Shown one piece after another: positions 18,281-29,491 of a DNA stretch of 64,000 nucleotides; positions within the stretch are counted from its first letter, which is position 1, and each line of letters starts with the position of its first letter. Source of the DNA: Gymnodinialimonas ceratoperidinii (GTDB lineage Bacteria; Pseudomonadota; Alphaproteobacteria; Rhodobacterales; Rhodobacteraceae). The stretch spans positions 855,501 through 919,500 of the forward strand of contig NZ_CP079194.1 in NCBI RefSeq assembly GCF_019297855.1, read 5' to 3'. The notes under the pieces were generated by a model. The model was not told the DNA's origin, made no database searches, and saw only the letters and a list, made by a program, of their open reading frames with translations. The position numbers and the translations under genes are program-made.

Positions 18281-19162
18281 ATGGCCGTACTCGTTGATGA
18301 AAACACCAAGGTGATCTGCCAAGGCTTCACCGGCTCCCAAGGCACCTTCCACTCGGAGCAGGCGATTGCCTATGGCACCAAGATGGTCGGCGGCGTGACG
18401 CCGGGCAAAGGCGGCATGACGCATCTCGATCTGCCGGTGTTCAACTCGGTCCACGAGGCCAAGCACGCGACCGAGGCCAACGCCTCCGTCATCTACGTGC
18501 CGCCGCCCTTCGCCGCGGACTCGATCCTCGAGGCGATCGACGCCGAGATGGAGCTGATCATCTGCATCACCGAAGGCATCCCGGTGCTCGACATGATGCG
18601 CGTGAAGCGGGCGCTGGAAGGCTCCTCCTCTAAGCTCATCGGTCCGAACTGCCCCGGTGTGATCACGCCCGACGCCTGCAAGATCGGCATCATGCCCGGC
18701 CACATCCACAAGCGCGGCTCCTGCGGCGTGGTCTCGCGCTCCGGCACGCTGACCTACGAGGCCGTGAAGCAGACCACGGACGTGGGCCTCGGCCAGTCCA
18801 CTTGCGTCGGCATCGGCGGCGACCCGATCAAGGGCACTGAGCACATCGACGTGCTGGAGTGGTTCCTGGCCGACGATGAGACCGAGAGCATCATCATGAT
18901 CGGTGAGATCGGCGGCTCCGCCGAGGAAGAGGCGGCGCAGTTCCTCGCCGACGAAAAGAAGAAGGGCCGCTGGAAGCCCACCGCAGGCTTCATCGCCGGC
19001 CGCACGGCGCCTCCGGGCCGCCGCATGGGCCACGCGGGCGCCATCGTCGCCGGTGGCAAGGGCGGCGCCGACGACAAGATCGAAGCGATGAAATCGGCCG
19101 GTATCGTCGTGGCGGACAGCCCCGCAACGCTCGGCGAGGCCGTGCTGAAGGCGATCGGCTAA
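18281..19162 (+). CDS. sucD: Succinyl-CoA synthetase alpha subunit
   Basis: A 293-residue protein with CoA-binding [34 protein letters not shown], and the phosphohistidine motif [17 protein letters not shown] (His about residue 250). AGGAGGC lies before the ATG. It forms the catalytic pair with SucC. Confidence 0.98.
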   Translation: MAVLVDENTKVICQGFTGSQGTFHSEQAIAYGTKMVGGVTPGKGGMTHLDLPVFNSVHEAKHATEANASVIYVPPPFAADSILEAIDAEMELIICITEGIPVLDMMRVKRALEGSSSKLIGPNCPGVITPDACKIGIMPGHIHKRGSCGVVSRSGTLTYEAVKQTTDVGLGQSTCVGIGGDPIKGTEHIDVLEWFLADDETESIIMIGEIGGSAEEEAAQFLADEKKKGRWKPTAGFIAGRTAPPGRRMGHAGAIVAGGKGGADDKIEAMKSAGIVVADSPATLGEAVLKAIG

Positions 19163-19165
19163 GCA

Positions 19166-19693
19166 ATGGCGCACGACCGCGGCACTCCTGAACGGCAGGC
19201 TCCGGACCGCTCGGTCCGGACCCGTGACGCCGGGCAGGGTGACCTCCGCGAAAAGCTCCTGCTCGCAGGGGTCTTCGCGGCGGTCGCGGGTGTCGGGGCC
19301 GGGGCGATCTACCTGTCCGAGAGGGAGTTTTACGACGACGCCAATGGCGCGTCGGACCCGATGGAACAGGTGCCGCCCGAGGTCTTCGTGCCCTGTTGGG
19401 CCGAGGCGGTCGCGCTCCATCAACATCTGCACGCGCAGGCAGAGGCGGACCCCGCCGCCGCGCCTGCCTTTACCGCCGATTTCGAAGACAGGTTCGAGCA
19501 GATGCGCCGCCGTGCCAGCCGCTACACCGACACCGACTACCCCGAGAGCCAGGCCCTCGTCGCCCCGGCAATGGCCGCCGCGCAAACGGCCCGCGACGAG
19601 GCACTGGCCGAGGATGCCGCAGCCTACCGCGAAACCGCTTGGGCGCGGATGACGGCCTGCCACGCCGAGATCTTTTCGGGTGACACGCCATGA
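19166..19693 (+). CDS. Single-pass membrane protein of unknown function after sucD
   Basis: A 175-residue protein with a charged N-terminus (about 28 residues), one membrane helix (LLLAGVFAAVAGVGAGAIYL) and a helical Ala/Glu-rich exported domain with a Cys near each end (FVPCWAEAVAL and MTACHAEIF). It starts 3 bases after the sucD stop and its stop overlaps the next ATG (ATGA). No family recognised. Conserved placement between sucD and sucA could be tested across Rhodobacteraceae. Confidence 0.72.
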   Translation: MAHDRGTPERQAPDRSVRTRDAGQGDLREKLLLAGVFAAVAGVGAGAIYLSEREFYDDANGASDPMEQVPPEVFVPCWAEAVALHQHLHAQAEADPAAAPAFTADFEDRFEQMRRRASRYTDTDYPESQALVAPAMAAAQTARDEALAEDAAAYRETAWARMTACHAEIFSGDTP

Positions 19694-20274
19694 CCATGAC
19701 CGAGGCGATCCGCTCCAACATCGTCGAATGCCTGAACTTCCATGGCCGCTCTCCACGCTCGGCCTATTGGTGGTACGTCCTTTTCGTGACCTTGGGCTCG
19801 CTCGTCACCTTCGTTCTGGATTTCCTGATCTTCTGGCCGCCGATGGACCAGATCGGCCCCTTCCTCGTCGAAAGCTTCGGCTCGGTCAGCGATTTCTACA
19901 TCCGGATCATGCCGATCACGACGTTCTGGTACCTGCTGAACTACCTGCCGCTGATCGCCGTTGGCGTGCGGCGGATGCATGATTGCAACTGGCCCGGCTG
20001 GTGGTACGTCGCCACCGTGATCTTCGTGACGGTGATGTCCTTCATCACCTTCGGCATCATGGGCCCGCAATCGGCCGAAATGATGCGCATCGCCTTCGAT
20101 CCCGCCGCCTCGACGGTTGAGATCAACGAGATGCTTGCCCAGATGGATGACATGAACCGGCTGTCGTCGATCCTCTCGGGCCTCCAGACCCTGCCGAGCC
20201 TGCTGATCATCATCTGGATGGCCAGCAAGGGCACCGAAGGTCCCAACAAATACGGAGAGGACCCGCTCGCATGA
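19690..20274 (+). CDS. DUF805 family membrane protein
   Basis: A 194-residue protein with the DUF805 (YhaH-like) signature: N-terminal CLNFHGRSPRSAYWWYVLF, then a long helix pair, the VGVRRMHDCNWPGWWYV motif and a C-terminal membrane segment ending GTEGPNKYGEDPLA. Function of the family is unknown. It is coupled to the preceding gene by a 4-base overlap and lies 79 bases before sucA. Confidence 0.87.
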   Translation: MTMTEAIRSNIVECLNFHGRSPRSAYWWYVLFVTLGSLVTFVLDFLIFWPPMDQIGPFLVESFGSVSDFYIRIMPITTFWYLLNYLPLIAVGVRRMHDCNWPGWWYVATVIFVTVMSFITFGIMGPQSAEMMRIAFDPAASTVEINEMLAQMDDMNRLSSILSGLQTLPSLLIIIWMASKGTEGPNKYGEDPLA

Positions 20275-20353
20275 CCCGAACGCGAAGGCATTGCTCTCCC
20301 GGCTTCCTGCCCCTGACCGCCCCCCGTTTTCCCCTCAACCGAGGATCAGCCCG

Positions 20354-23308
20354 ATGAATGACCAATCCCCCAACGACCAGCTTCACGCCTCAAGCTTCAT
20401 GCAGGGGCACAACGCGGCCTATCTGGAGCAGCTCTACGCCCAGTACGCCAAGGACCCTGCCGCCGTGGACGCGGCATGGGCCGATTTCTTCGCGCAGCTC
20501 GGTGATGCCGAGGATGCCGAAGCGCCCGCCTCTGGCCCTTCGTGGGCGCGCGCCGACTGGCCGCCGATGCCGGGCGATGACCTCACCGCCGCCCTGACCG
20601 GAGAATATCCCGTCGCGGCCGAGGGCAAGGAAGCGGGCAAGAAGATCAAGGAGAAGGCCGAAGCCAAGGGCGTCGAGCTGACCGACGATCAGGTCCAGCG
20701 CGCCGTGCTCGACTCGATCCGCGCGCTGATGATCATCCGCGCCTACCGTATCCGCGGCCACCTCGTGGCCGACCTCGACCCGCTCGGCATGCGCGACCAG
20801 ACCCCGCACCCCGAGCTCGACCCCGCCTCCTACGGGTTCGACGAATCCGACATGGATCGCCCGATCTTCATCGACAATGTCCTCGGGCTTGAAATGGCCT
20901 CGATGCGCCAGATCATCGAGATCGTGCGCCGCACCTACTGCGGCACCTTCGCGCTGCAATACATGCACATCTCCGACCCCGAGCAATCCGCCTGGCTGAA
21001 GGAGCGGATCGAGGGCTACGGCAAGGAAATCCACTTCACCAAGGAGGGCCGTAAGGCGATCCTCAACAAGATGGTGGAGGCCGAGGGCTTCGAGAAATTC
21101 CTCCACGTCAAATACATGGGCACCAAGCGCTTCGGGTTGGATGGCGGCGAAAGCCTGATCCCGGCGATGGAGCAGATCATCAAGCGCGGCGGCCAGCTCG
21201 GCATCGAAGAGATCATCGTCGGCATGCCCCACCGTGGCCGCCTCTCGGTGCTCGCCAACGTGATGGCGAAGCCCTATCGCGCGATCTTCAACGAATTTCA
21301 GGGCGGGTCGTTCAAGCCCGAGGATGTCGACGGCTCCGGCGACGTGAAATATCACCTCGGCGCCTCCAGCGACCGCGAGTTCGACGGCAATACCGTGCAC
21401 CTCTCGCTGACGGCCAACCCCTCGCACCTCGAAGCGGTGAACCCCGTGGTTCTCGGCAAGGTCCGCGCCAAGCAGGACCAGAAGAAGGACACCGAGCGCA
21501 CCAAGGTCATGGGCGTGCTTTTGCACGGCGACGCGGCCTTCGCGGGCCAAGGCGTCGTGGCCGAGGGCTTCGGCCTATCGGGCCTGCGCGGGCATCGCAC
21601 CGGCGGCACGCTGCACATCGTAGTGAACAACCAGATCGGCTTCACCACCGCGCCGCATTTCTCGCGCTCCTCGCCCTATCCCACGGACATTGCCCTGATG
21701 GTCGAAGCGCCGATCTTCCACGTCAACGGCGACGATCCCGAAGCCGTGGTCCACGCCGCCCGCGTGGCCACCGAATTCCGCCAGAAGTTCCACAAGGACG
21801 TGGTGATCGATATCTTCTGCTACCGCCGGTTCGGGCACAACGAGGGCGATGAGCCCATGTTCACGAACCCGATCATGTATAAGAAGATCAAGGCGCAGAA
21901 GACCACGCTGCAACTCTATACCGAACGTCTCGTGAAGGACGGTCTCATCCCCGAGGGCGAGATCGAGGACATGAAGGCCACCTTCCAGAACTACCTCAGC
22001 GACGAGTTCGATGCCGGCAAGGACTACAAGCCCAACAAGGCCGATTGGCTCGACGGGCGCTGGTCGCATCTGGATCGCGAGAAGGGCGAATACGACCGCG
22101 GCACCACCGCGATCGCGCCCGAGACCTTCGCCGAGGTCGGCCGCGCGCTGTCCACCGCGCCCGAGGGGGTGGCCCTGCACAAGACCGTCGGCCGCTTGCT
22201 CGATGCCAAGGCCAAGATGTTCGAGACCGGCAAGGGCTTCGACTGGGCCACCGGTGAGGCACTGGCCTTCGGCTCGTTGATGACCGAGGGCTACCCCGTC
22301 CGCCTCTCCGGTCAGGACAGCACGCGCGGCACCTTCAGCCAGCGCCACTCGGGCCTGATCGATCAGAATACCGAAGAACGCTACTACCCGCTGAACCACA
22401 TCCGTGAGGGGCAGGCGCACTACGAGGTCATCGACTCGATGCTCTCGGAATACGCGGTGCTCGGGTTCGAATACGGCTACTCGCTGGCCGAACCCAACGC
22501 ACTGACGCTCTGGGAGGCTCAGTTCGGCGATTTCGCCAACGGCGCGCAGATCATGTTCGACCAGTTCATCTCTTCGGGTGAATCGAAATGGCTGCGGATG
22601 TCCGGCCTCGTCTGCCTGCTGCCCCATGGCTACGAGGGGCAGGGGCCCGAGCACTCCTCCGCCCGGCTGGAGCGGTTCCTGCAGATGTGCGGTCAGGACA
22701 ACTGGATCATCGCCAATTGCACCACGCCCGCGAACTACTTCCACATCCTGCGCCGCCAAATCCACCGCGACTTCCGCAAGCCGCTGGTGCTGATGACGCC
22801 GAAATCCCTGCTGCGCCACAAGCTGGCGGTTTCCGAGGCCGAGGATTTCACCACCGGCTCCAGCTTCCACCGGGTGCTGTGGGATGACGCGCAAAAGGGC
22901 AATTCGGACACCGAGCTGAAGCCCGACAACAAGATCAAGCAGGTCGTGATGTGCTCCGGTAAGGTCTACTTCGACCTGCTGGAAGAGCGCGACAAGCGGG
23001 GCATCGACGACATCTACCTGCTGCGGCTGGAGCAGTTCTATCCGTTCCCGGCGCTGGCGCTGACCAAGGAACTGGAGCGCTTCAAGAAAGCGAAGATCGT
23101 CTGGTGTCAGGAAGAACCCAAGAACCAGGGCGCGTGGTCGTTCATCGAGCCGAACCTTGAATGGGTGTTGACGCGCATCGGCGCCGACACCACCCGCCCG
23201 CGCTACGCGGGCCGCAGTGCCTCGGCCTCGCCCGCAACGGGTCTGGCCTCCGCCCACAAATCCCAACAAGCAGCACTCGTCGATAGTGCGCTGACCATCG
23301 AAGGGTAA
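20354..23308 (+). CDS. sucA: 2-oxoglutarate dehydrogenase E1 component
   Basis: A 984-residue thiamine-diphosphate enzyme. The N-terminal [16 protein letters not shown] segment is typical for E1o binding to E2. The active centre shows [15 protein letters not shown], the ThDP/Mg motif GDAAFAGQG through [10 protein letters not shown], and [11 protein letters not shown]. The C-terminal part has [19 protein letters not shown]. It decarboxylates 2-oxoglutarate and reductively succinylates the SucB lipoyl groups. The ATG at 20354 is preferred (GAGGA upstream, family N-terminus) over an in-frame ATG at 20291. Confidence 0.98.
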   Translation: MNDQSPNDQLHASSFMQGHNAAYLEQLYAQYAKDPAAVDAAWADFFAQLGDAEDAEAPASGPSWARADWPPMPGDDLTAALTGEYPVAAEGKEAGKKIKEKAEAKGVELTDDQVQRAVLDSIRALMIIRAYRIRGHLVADLDPLGMRDQTPHPELDPASYGFDESDMDRPIFIDNVLGLEMASMRQIIEIVRRTYCGTFALQYMHISDPEQSAWLKERIEGYGKEIHFTKEGRKAILNKMVEAEGFEKFLHVKYMGTKRFGLDGGESLIPAMEQIIKRGGQLGIEEIIVGMPHRGRLSVLANVMAKPYRAIFNEFQGGSFKPEDVDGSGDVKYHLGASSDREFDGNTVHLSLTANPSHLEAVNPVVLGKVRAKQDQKKDTERTKVMGVLLHGDAAFAGQGVVAEGFGLSGLRGHRTGGTLHIVVNNQIGFTTAPHFSRSSPYPTDIALMVEAPIFHVNGDDPEAVVHAARVATEFRQKFHKDVVIDIFCYRRFGHNEGDEPMFTNPIMYKKIKAQKTTLQLYTERLVKDGLIPEGEIEDMKATFQNYLSDEFDAGKDYKPNKADWLDGRWSHLDREKGEYDRGTTAIAPETFAEVGRALSTAPEGVALHKTVGRLLDAKAKMFETGKGFDWATGEALAFGSLMTEGYPVRLSGQDSTRGTFSQRHSGLIDQNTEERYYPLNHIREGQAHYEVIDSMLSEYAVLGFEYGYSLAEPNALTLWEAQFGDFANGAQIMFDQFISSGESKWLRMSGLVCLLPHGYEGQGPEHSSARLERFLQMCGQDNWIIANCTTPANYFHILRRQIHRDFRKPLVLMTPKSLLRHKLAVSEAEDFTTGSSFHRVLWDDAQKGNSDTELKPDNKIKQVVMCSGKVYFDLLEERDKRGIDDIYLLRLEQFYPFPALALTKELERFKKAKIVWCQEEPKNQGAWSFIEPNLEWVLTRIGADTTRPRYAGRSASASPATGLASAHKSQQAALVDSALTIEG

Positions 23309-23313
23309 GAGAT

Positions 23314-24858
<1,545 letters not shown>

Positions 24859-24864
24859 TGAAAA

Positions 24865-24891
24865 TAGCCGCGCCAATTAATGGCGCGGCTA
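24865..24891. terminator. Hairpin immediately after sucB
   Basis: A perfect 11-bp stem TAGCCGCGCCA / TGGCGCGGCTA with loop ATTAA-like bases at 24876-24880, six bases beyond the sucB stop. There is no clean T-run, only CTTAATTC, so it may protect the 3' end or act with the second hairpin at 24912. Confidence 0.65.
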
Positions 24892-24911
24892 CTTAATTCT
24901 ATTAAGAATTT

Positions 24912-24939
24912 AACCCGTCAGCCTGTGCTGGCGGGTTTT
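24912..24939. terminator. Intrinsic terminator shared by sucB and the convergent YHCH gene
   Basis: An 11-bp stem (AACCCGTCAGC at 24912-24922, GCTGGCGGGTT at 24927-24937, one G-T pair) with loop CTGT and a following TTCT on the plus strand. It lies between the converging 3' ends of sucB and the small gene at 24944-25111. On the minus strand the AATTCTTAAT stretch follows, so it could work in both directions. Confidence 0.72.
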
Positions 24940-24943
24940 CTCG

Positions 24944-25111
24944 TCAATGGCAGTGATAGCCCCCCGTGCGCGTCTCATTGTGGCAGCCAGAGCGATTCAG
25001 GCCACCGCTGTGAGATACACTTTCCGACGAAGCCGTCGGCAGAAGAGCAGGGGCGGAAATCGCCGGAGCGGTCATAGCAAGAACCAGTGCCGCAGCAGAA
25101 ATGAGCTTCAT
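24944..25111 (-). CDS. YHCH-motif small secreted protein
   Basis: A 55-residue protein, too short for most gene finders. Signal peptide MKLISAAALVLAMTAPAISA, then a short linker and the motif HSGGLNRSGCHNETRTGGYHCH at the C-terminus: two histidine/cysteine pairs (C-H and H-C-H). GGGAG precedes the ATG by about nine bases. Secreted YHYH/YHCH mini-proteins of this pattern occur in many bacteria, often with nucleases, and probably bind metal; this one stands alone. The opposite-strand frame at 24947-25159 is its shadow. Confidence 0.75.
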   Translation of the reverse strand: MKLISAAALVLAMTAPAISAPALLPTASSESVSHSGGLNRSGCHNETRTGGYHCH

Positions 25112-25453
25112 CGTATTTTTCTCCCAATCATATTTAATTCCCGCACCCTATTCCGTTAACGATTATTAGCGCAATACGGCTGGAGAAATTAAAGGAAAAG
25201 AGAATTTTCGTATCTGTATACAGGGAGGCAAAAATAAAAATCAGAGAGATTTATAGATTCTTAGCCACATTCTTTAAGCCGATCGCCCGTTAAACAACAC
25301 TCACTGCTCCTCGAGCGCGTGCAAATGTGCGACGGTTTCTCCTATCGGGCGCTCCCTTCGTTTCCCCCCCCAACCAGCCGCCCCCATTCCCTTTTCCGCA
25401 ATCGGGTATTTCCGTGCTATCCTGCGCGGCACGACACGACCGGAGGATCGCCC
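25112..25453. other. AT-rich intergenic stretch between the YHCH gene and the MAPEG gene
   Basis: A 342-base gap with visibly lower GC than the surroundings (especially 25120-25290). It must hold the divergent promoters of the YHCH gene (minus) and of the MAPEG gene (plus). I see no gene, tRNA or clear repeat in it. Confidence 0.6.
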
Positions 25454-25840
25454 ATGTCTGACTTGCTGACCATTCTTGCCCTCTACGGGCTGCTCGTTAT
25501 CGTTACCATCGTGGCTCAGGTGCTGGCCGCCCTGCCGCAGGTGGGCCTCGTTACCCTCGCGCGAAACCGGGACGACATGCCGGAGTTGACCGGACTTGCC
25601 GGACGCATGGTGCGGACCGTTGATAATTCCGTCGTCGCGATGGCGCTTTTCGCGCCGGCGGTGCTGATCCTCACCCATCAGGGCGAGGTCGCGGCCTCGG
25701 CCCTTCTGGCGGCGCAGATCTTCCTGCTGGCCCGCGTGGCCTACGTGGTCATCTACGCGGCGGGCATCCCCTGGGCGCGGACCGGCGTCTGGATGGCGGG
25801 GTTCCTCGCTACCCTCTGGCTCTACCTGCTGGCGCTCTGA
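25454..25840 (+). CDS. MAPEG-family membrane protein
   Basis: A 128-residue protein with four hydrophobic helices. MAPEG features are the polar LARNRDDMPELTGLAGRMVRTVDNSVVAMALFAP-type loop and helix (central Arg, Asn) and a final AGFLATLWLYLLAL helix. The ATG has CCGGAGG eight bases upstream. MAPEG proteins include glutathione S-transferases and relatives of unknown activity. A second family member lies at 26472. Confidence 0.85.
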   Translation: MSDLLTILALYGLLVIVTIVAQVLAALPQVGLVTLARNRDDMPELTGLAGRMVRTVDNSVVAMALFAPAVLILTHQGEVAASALLAAQIFLLARVAYVVIYAAGIPWARTGVWMAGFLATLWLYLLAL

Positions 25841-26409
25841 CCATCGCCGCTTCCGCCGCCTATCGGCGCGCCATCGCTGCGCGGCGTGCCTTCCGGCTGC
25901 CGGGCTATGCGACGCTGGCCGAATGTGGCTTCGATGGCGATTATGTCTCGCCGATCCAGATCACGTCCGGGAACCTCGACGGGCCGATGATCATCAGCAA
26001 GGATTGGCTCGACGCCCCCTCCGCCCGCGACCATCGCGCGGAGCTGCGCGCCACGGGCTACCTGCCCCAGATGCCCTTCAACCGCGTCCTCGACCATGCG
26101 CTGGGCCTCGCGGGGCTCACCCGGTCCCAGATCTACATCTCTCCCGTCTTCTGCCTCCTGCCGCCCCGCCGCTCCTTCGCGCTGCCCTTTCGCGACGCGC
26201 AGGCCTCCTTCGAGGCTGTCGTCCGGCACGAGATCATCGGCCGTCTGCCGATCGCCGCCGGTACCGACGCGGCCCGCGTGTTGCGCGCCGCCGACATCAC
26301 CCATATCGCGACGCCGCATCCCTCCGCGCGTGGCCTGTCCTTTGCCCACCGCGCCGAGACCCTCGCCACGGCCCTCCGCGACGCGCAGGCCCGACAGGAC
26401 GCGGGGTGA
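25837..26409 (+). CDS. Conserved-looking protein of unknown function with an apparent CTG start
   Basis: The frame is open from 25624 and codes continuously for a plausible protein from at least 25837, yet the first ATG is 25987 and there is no GTG or TTG before it. The codon CTG at 25837 overlaps the MAPEG stop (CTGA), copying the ATGA/GTGA couplings used across this window. With that start the protein has 190 residues. The C-terminal IATPHPSARGLSF and AAGTDAARVLRAADITHI resemble the His-Pro-Ser tail of uracil-DNA-glycosylase-fold proteins, but no active-site motif is clear at the N-terminus. Starting at ATG 25987 gives 140 residues and would cut off LPGYATLAECGFDGDYV, which looks coding. 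Confidence 0.6.
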   Translation: MTIAASAAYRRAIAARRAFRLPGYATLAECGFDGDYVSPIQITSGNLDGPMIISKDWLDAPSARDHRAELRATGYLPQMPFNRVLDHALGLAGLTRSQIYISPVFCLLPPRRSFALPFRDAQASFEAVVRHEIIGRLPIAAGTDAARVLRAADITHIATPHPSARGLSFAHRAETLATALRDAQARQDAG

Positions 26410-26471
26410 CGCTTGCCCACCCCGGGGGTCGCGTCCCATAGTCCGGGCAGCCAACACGCGGAACCCTTGCC

Positions 26472-26873
26472 ATGACCCCAGAACTCACCGTCCTCGCTCT
26501 CGCCTTCCTGCTGCAGATCGTGCAATTCGCCCTCTACGCGGTGCCCGCCAACCGCGAGCTTGGCATGGGCTACACCAGCTCGGCCCGCGACCGTGATCCC
26601 TCCCGCCCGATGTCCGAGCGTACCGCCCGCCTCGGCCGCGCCTTCGACAACCATTTCGAGGCGTTGATCCTCTTCACCATTGCCGTGGTCGTCGTGACGG
26701 CCTCCGGCCAATCCACGGCCTTCACCGCCGCCTGTGCGTGGATCTACCTCGCGGCAAGGGCGCTCTATGTCCCGGCCTATGCGCTGGGCTGGCGTCCGGG
26801 CCGCAGCCTGATCTGGTTCGTCGGCCTGCTCTCCATGGTCGCCATGGTGCTCGCGGCGCTTTTCGGGCTCTGA
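26472..26873 (+). CDS. MAPEG-family membrane protein (second copy)
   Basis: A 133-residue protein with four helices and the MAPEG loop pattern MGYTSSARDRDPSRPMSERTA, then RAFDNHFEALILFTIAVV. It is only distantly similar to the copy at 25454. The two flank the CTG-start gene, and all three lie in the same direction between sucB and lpd. Substrate unknown. Confidence 0.85.
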   Translation: MTPELTVLALAFLLQIVQFALYAVPANRELGMGYTSSARDRDPSRPMSERTARLGRAFDNHFEALILFTIAVVVVTASGQSTAFTAACAWIYLAARALYVPAYALGWRPGRSLIWFVGLLSMVAMVLAALFGL

Positions 26874-26893
26874 TCCCGCGGCGCCGCCGCATT

Positions 26894-26903
26894 TGTGATC
26901 ACA
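26894..26903. promoter_or_regulatory. TGTGATCACA operator upstream of lpd
   Basis: A single perfect palindrome 130 bases before the lpd ATG and 20 bases after the MAPEG stop. Same site as before sdhC and sucC, which ties the E3 gene to the TCA regulon. Confidence 0.65.
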
Positions 26904-27032
26904 CCCGCTATCGCGCTGCCGTCAAATGCGAAAATTCGTCGGAGAATCCGCTGAATACTGCGGGGGCGGCGGTTGTGTGACTGCCCGGGCGGGCATATCC
27001 TTTGGGGGTATTTCAGATCCGATGGAGATCCC

Positions 27033-28421
27033 ATGTCCAGCTATGACGTTATCGTAATCGGCTCCGGCCCCGGCGGCTATGTTTGCGCCATCCGATGTGC
27101 GCAACTGGGCCTGAAAACGGCCTGCGTGGAGGGCCGCGAAACCCTCGGCGGGACATGCCTGAACATCGGCTGCATTCCCTCCAAGGCGCTGCTCCATGCC
27201 TCGCACATGCTGCACGAGGCCGAGCATAATTTCGCCAAGATGGGCCTCAAGGGCAAATCCCCCTCCGTCGATTGGCCGCAGATGCAGGCCTACAAGGAAG
27301 ACGTGATCAGCCAGAACACCAAGGGCATCGAATTCCTGTTCAAGAAGAACAAGATCGATTGGCTCAAAGGCTGGGGCTCCATCCCCGAGGCAGGCAAGGT
27401 CAAGGTCGGTGACGAGGTTCACGAGGCCAAGAAGATCATCATCGCCACCGGCTCCGAGCCCTCGGCGCTGCCGGGGATCGAGCTTGATCAGAAGATCGTC
27501 GTCGACAGCGAAGGCGCGCTGAGCTTGCCGAAGGTGCCGAAGAAGATGGTCGTGATCGGCGCGGGCGTGATCGGGCTGGAGCTTGGCTCCGTCTACAGCC
27601 GTCTGGGGGCCGAGGTGCAGGTGATCGAATACCTCGACCACGTCACCCCCGGCATGGACGCCGAGATCTCTAAGGTGTTCCAGCGGACCCTGAAGAAACA
27701 GGGCATCAGCTTCACCCTTGGCGCCGCCGTGCAATCGGTCTCGACCACGAAGACCAAGGCGAAGGTGACCTACAAGCTGCGCAAGAACGACGCCGAGGAA
27801 ACGGTCGACGCCGATGTCGTCCTCGTCGCGACCGGGCGCAAACCCTATACCGACGGCCTCGGGCTGGAGGCGCTTGGCGTCAAGATGTCCGAGCGGGGTC
27901 AGATCGAGATCGACGACCAGTATCGCACCAGCGTGAAGAACGTCTTCGCCATCGGCGACGCGGTCGCGGGCCCGATGCTCGCGCACAAGGCCGAGGATGA
28001 GGGCATCGCCGCCGCCGAGGCGGCTGCCGGCAAGCATGGCCACGTGAATTACAACGTGATCCCCGGCGTGATCTACACCCACCCTGAGGTCTCCTCCGTC
28101 GGGGCCACCGAGGAGCAGCTGAAAGAGAATGGCCACGCCTACAAGGTCGGCAAGTTCTCCTTCATGGGCAACGGCCGCGCCAAGGCGAACTTTGCGGGGG
28201 AGGGCTTCGTGAAGCTTCTCGCCGATGCCGAAACGGACCGTATCCTCGGCGCCCATATCATCGGACCGATGGCGGGCGACCTGATCCACGAGGTCTGTGT
28301 CGCGATGGAGTTCGGCGCCTCGGCGCAGGACCTCGCGATGACCTGTCACGCTCACCCGACCTATTCCGAGGCGGTGCGCGAGGCGGCGCTGGCCTGCGGT
28401 GACGGGGCGATCCACGCCTGA
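27033..28421 (+). CDS. lpd: Dihydrolipoyl dehydrogenase (E3)
   Basis: A 462-residue flavoprotein. FAD-binding [13 protein letters not shown], the redox disulfide [16 protein letters not shown], the NAD-binding [34 protein letters not shown] and the C-terminal active-site [12 protein letters not shown] (His-Glu) are all present. It reoxidises lipoyl groups of 2-oxoacid dehydrogenases, most likely of SucAB here. The ATG at 27033 follows GGAGAT; an upstream in-frame ATG (26973) is not needed. Confidence 0.97.
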   Translation: MSSYDVIVIGSGPGGYVCAIRCAQLGLKTACVEGRETLGGTCLNIGCIPSKALLHASHMLHEAEHNFAKMGLKGKSPSVDWPQMQAYKEDVISQNTKGIEFLFKKNKIDWLKGWGSIPEAGKVKVGDEVHEAKKIIIATGSEPSALPGIELDQKIVVDSEGALSLPKVPKKMVVIGAGVIGLELGSVYSRLGAEVQVIEYLDHVTPGMDAEISKVFQRTLKKQGISFTLGAAVQSVSTTKTKAKVTYKLRKNDAEETVDADVVLVATGRKPYTDGLGLEALGVKMSERGQIEIDDQYRTSVKNVFAIGDAVAGPMLAHKAEDEGIAAAEAAAGKHGHVNYNVIPGVIYTHPEVSSVGATEEQLKENGHAYKVGKFSFMGNGRAKANFAGEGFVKLLADAETDRILGAHIIGPMAGDLIHEVCVAMEFGASAQDLAMTCHAHPTYSEAVREAALACGDGAIHA

Positions 28422-28510
28422 ACCACCGGAAAAGCGGCGCAGATGTGCCGCATTCGTGTCAAATTGTCGGGGCATTCAGAGCATGATCGATCATGTGTCT
28501 GGGTGCCCCG

Positions 28511-29491
28511 ATGGCTGTCTATTATCTCTACGTCTACGCGCCGTCCGATTTCCTCGGCGGCTTGCCCGATGAAGTAAACGCGGCGGCGGAAGGAAGCGCG
28601 CCCTTTGCCCTGGTGCTTCTGCCCGGCGCGACACCGACCCTGATCGCGGTAGAGGATGACGACGCGGTGTTCGACGAGGTCGACGGCACCCAGGCCCTCG
28701 CCGATTCCGTCTCCATCGGCGGCACGTCCCATCCCGCGGGCACCACAATCAACACCGCCTATGACCTGATCAACAGCGGCACCGGGCATCGCGTCACCAG
28801 CTTCCATCTGGGCGGCGACGGCTTCCAGCAGGGGCCGGTGGATGGCATCGTCTCCACCGTCGAGCTGGTGCCGGCCACCCCCTACCAATTCGACACCGAA
28901 CGGACCTCGCACCAGCAGGCCAACGCCTATGACGATTACGTCGCCTGCTTCGTCGCCGGGACGCGGCTGCGCACCCCGCGCGGCTGGTCGGCGATCGAGG
29001 ATCTGGCCCCCGGCGATCTCGTCCGCACCCTCGACGCGGGCGACCAGCCCCTGCGCTGGACCGGTGCGCGGATAGTCGCGGGAACCGGCGCCTATGCCCC
29101 CGTCCGCATCCCCGCCGGCTGGAACGGGCTAAAACGTGATCTGCTGGTCTCGCCACAACACCGGATGCTGATTTCCGGCGCTGGCTGCGAGCTGGCCATG
29201 GGCACCGACAGCGCCCTCGTCTCGGCGCGTCAACTGGTGAAGCTCGGGCTGGCCCGTCCCGCGCCGTGCCCGCGCGTCGCCTATCACCACATCATGTTCG
29301 ACAGCCATCAGATCGTCATCGCCGAAGGCGCCCCGAGCGAGAGCCTTCTGGCCTCCGATGTCACGCTGTCGGGCTTTGACCGCGACGCCGCCGAGGAAGT
29401 GCGCGCCCTGTTCCCGGAGTTGAGCGTCGATCCGATGGTCGCCGCCCGCCCGTTCCTGCGCGGCCACGAGGCGCTTCTGGCCCTGCGCTAG
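28511..29491 (+). CDS. Hint-domain (Hedgehog/intein-type) protein
   Basis: A 326-residue protein. N-terminal 145 residues (MAVYYLYVYAPSDF...) form a beta-rich domain of unknown role. From CFVAGTRLRTPRG (about residue 148) a Hint domain follows with the nucleophilic Cys, the IEDLAPGDLVRTLDAGD segment, RWTGAR, and LLVSPQHRMLI, then VAYHHIMFDSHQIV. This 'Hint_2' class is frequent in Rhodobacteraceae; some members are secreted calcium-binding proteins, this one has no RTX repeats or signal peptide. The start could also be the ATG at 28493 (6 residues longer); neither has a strong ribosome site. Confidence 0.85.
   Translation: MAVYYLYVYAPSDFLGGLPDEVNAAAEGSAPFALVLLPGATPTLIAVEDDDAVFDEVDGTQALADSVSIGGTSHPAGTTINTAYDLINSGTGHRVTSFHLGGDGFQQGPVDGIVSTVELVPATPYQFDTERTSHQQANAYDDYVACFVAGTRLRTPRGWSAIEDLAPGDLVRTLDAGDQPLRWTGARIVAGTGAYAPVRIPAGWNGLKRDLLVSPQHRMLISGAGCELAMGTDSALVSARQLVKLGLARPAPCPRVAYHHIMFDSHQIVIAEGAPSESLLASDVTLSGFDRDAAEEVRALFPELSVDPMVAARPFLRGHEALLALR

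Noticed and set aside
16225..18345. A 706-codon minus-strand frame opposite sucC and its neighbour
   Set aside because: Mirror of the strongly supported sucC coding sequence; His/Gly/Val-rich shadow without domain motifs.
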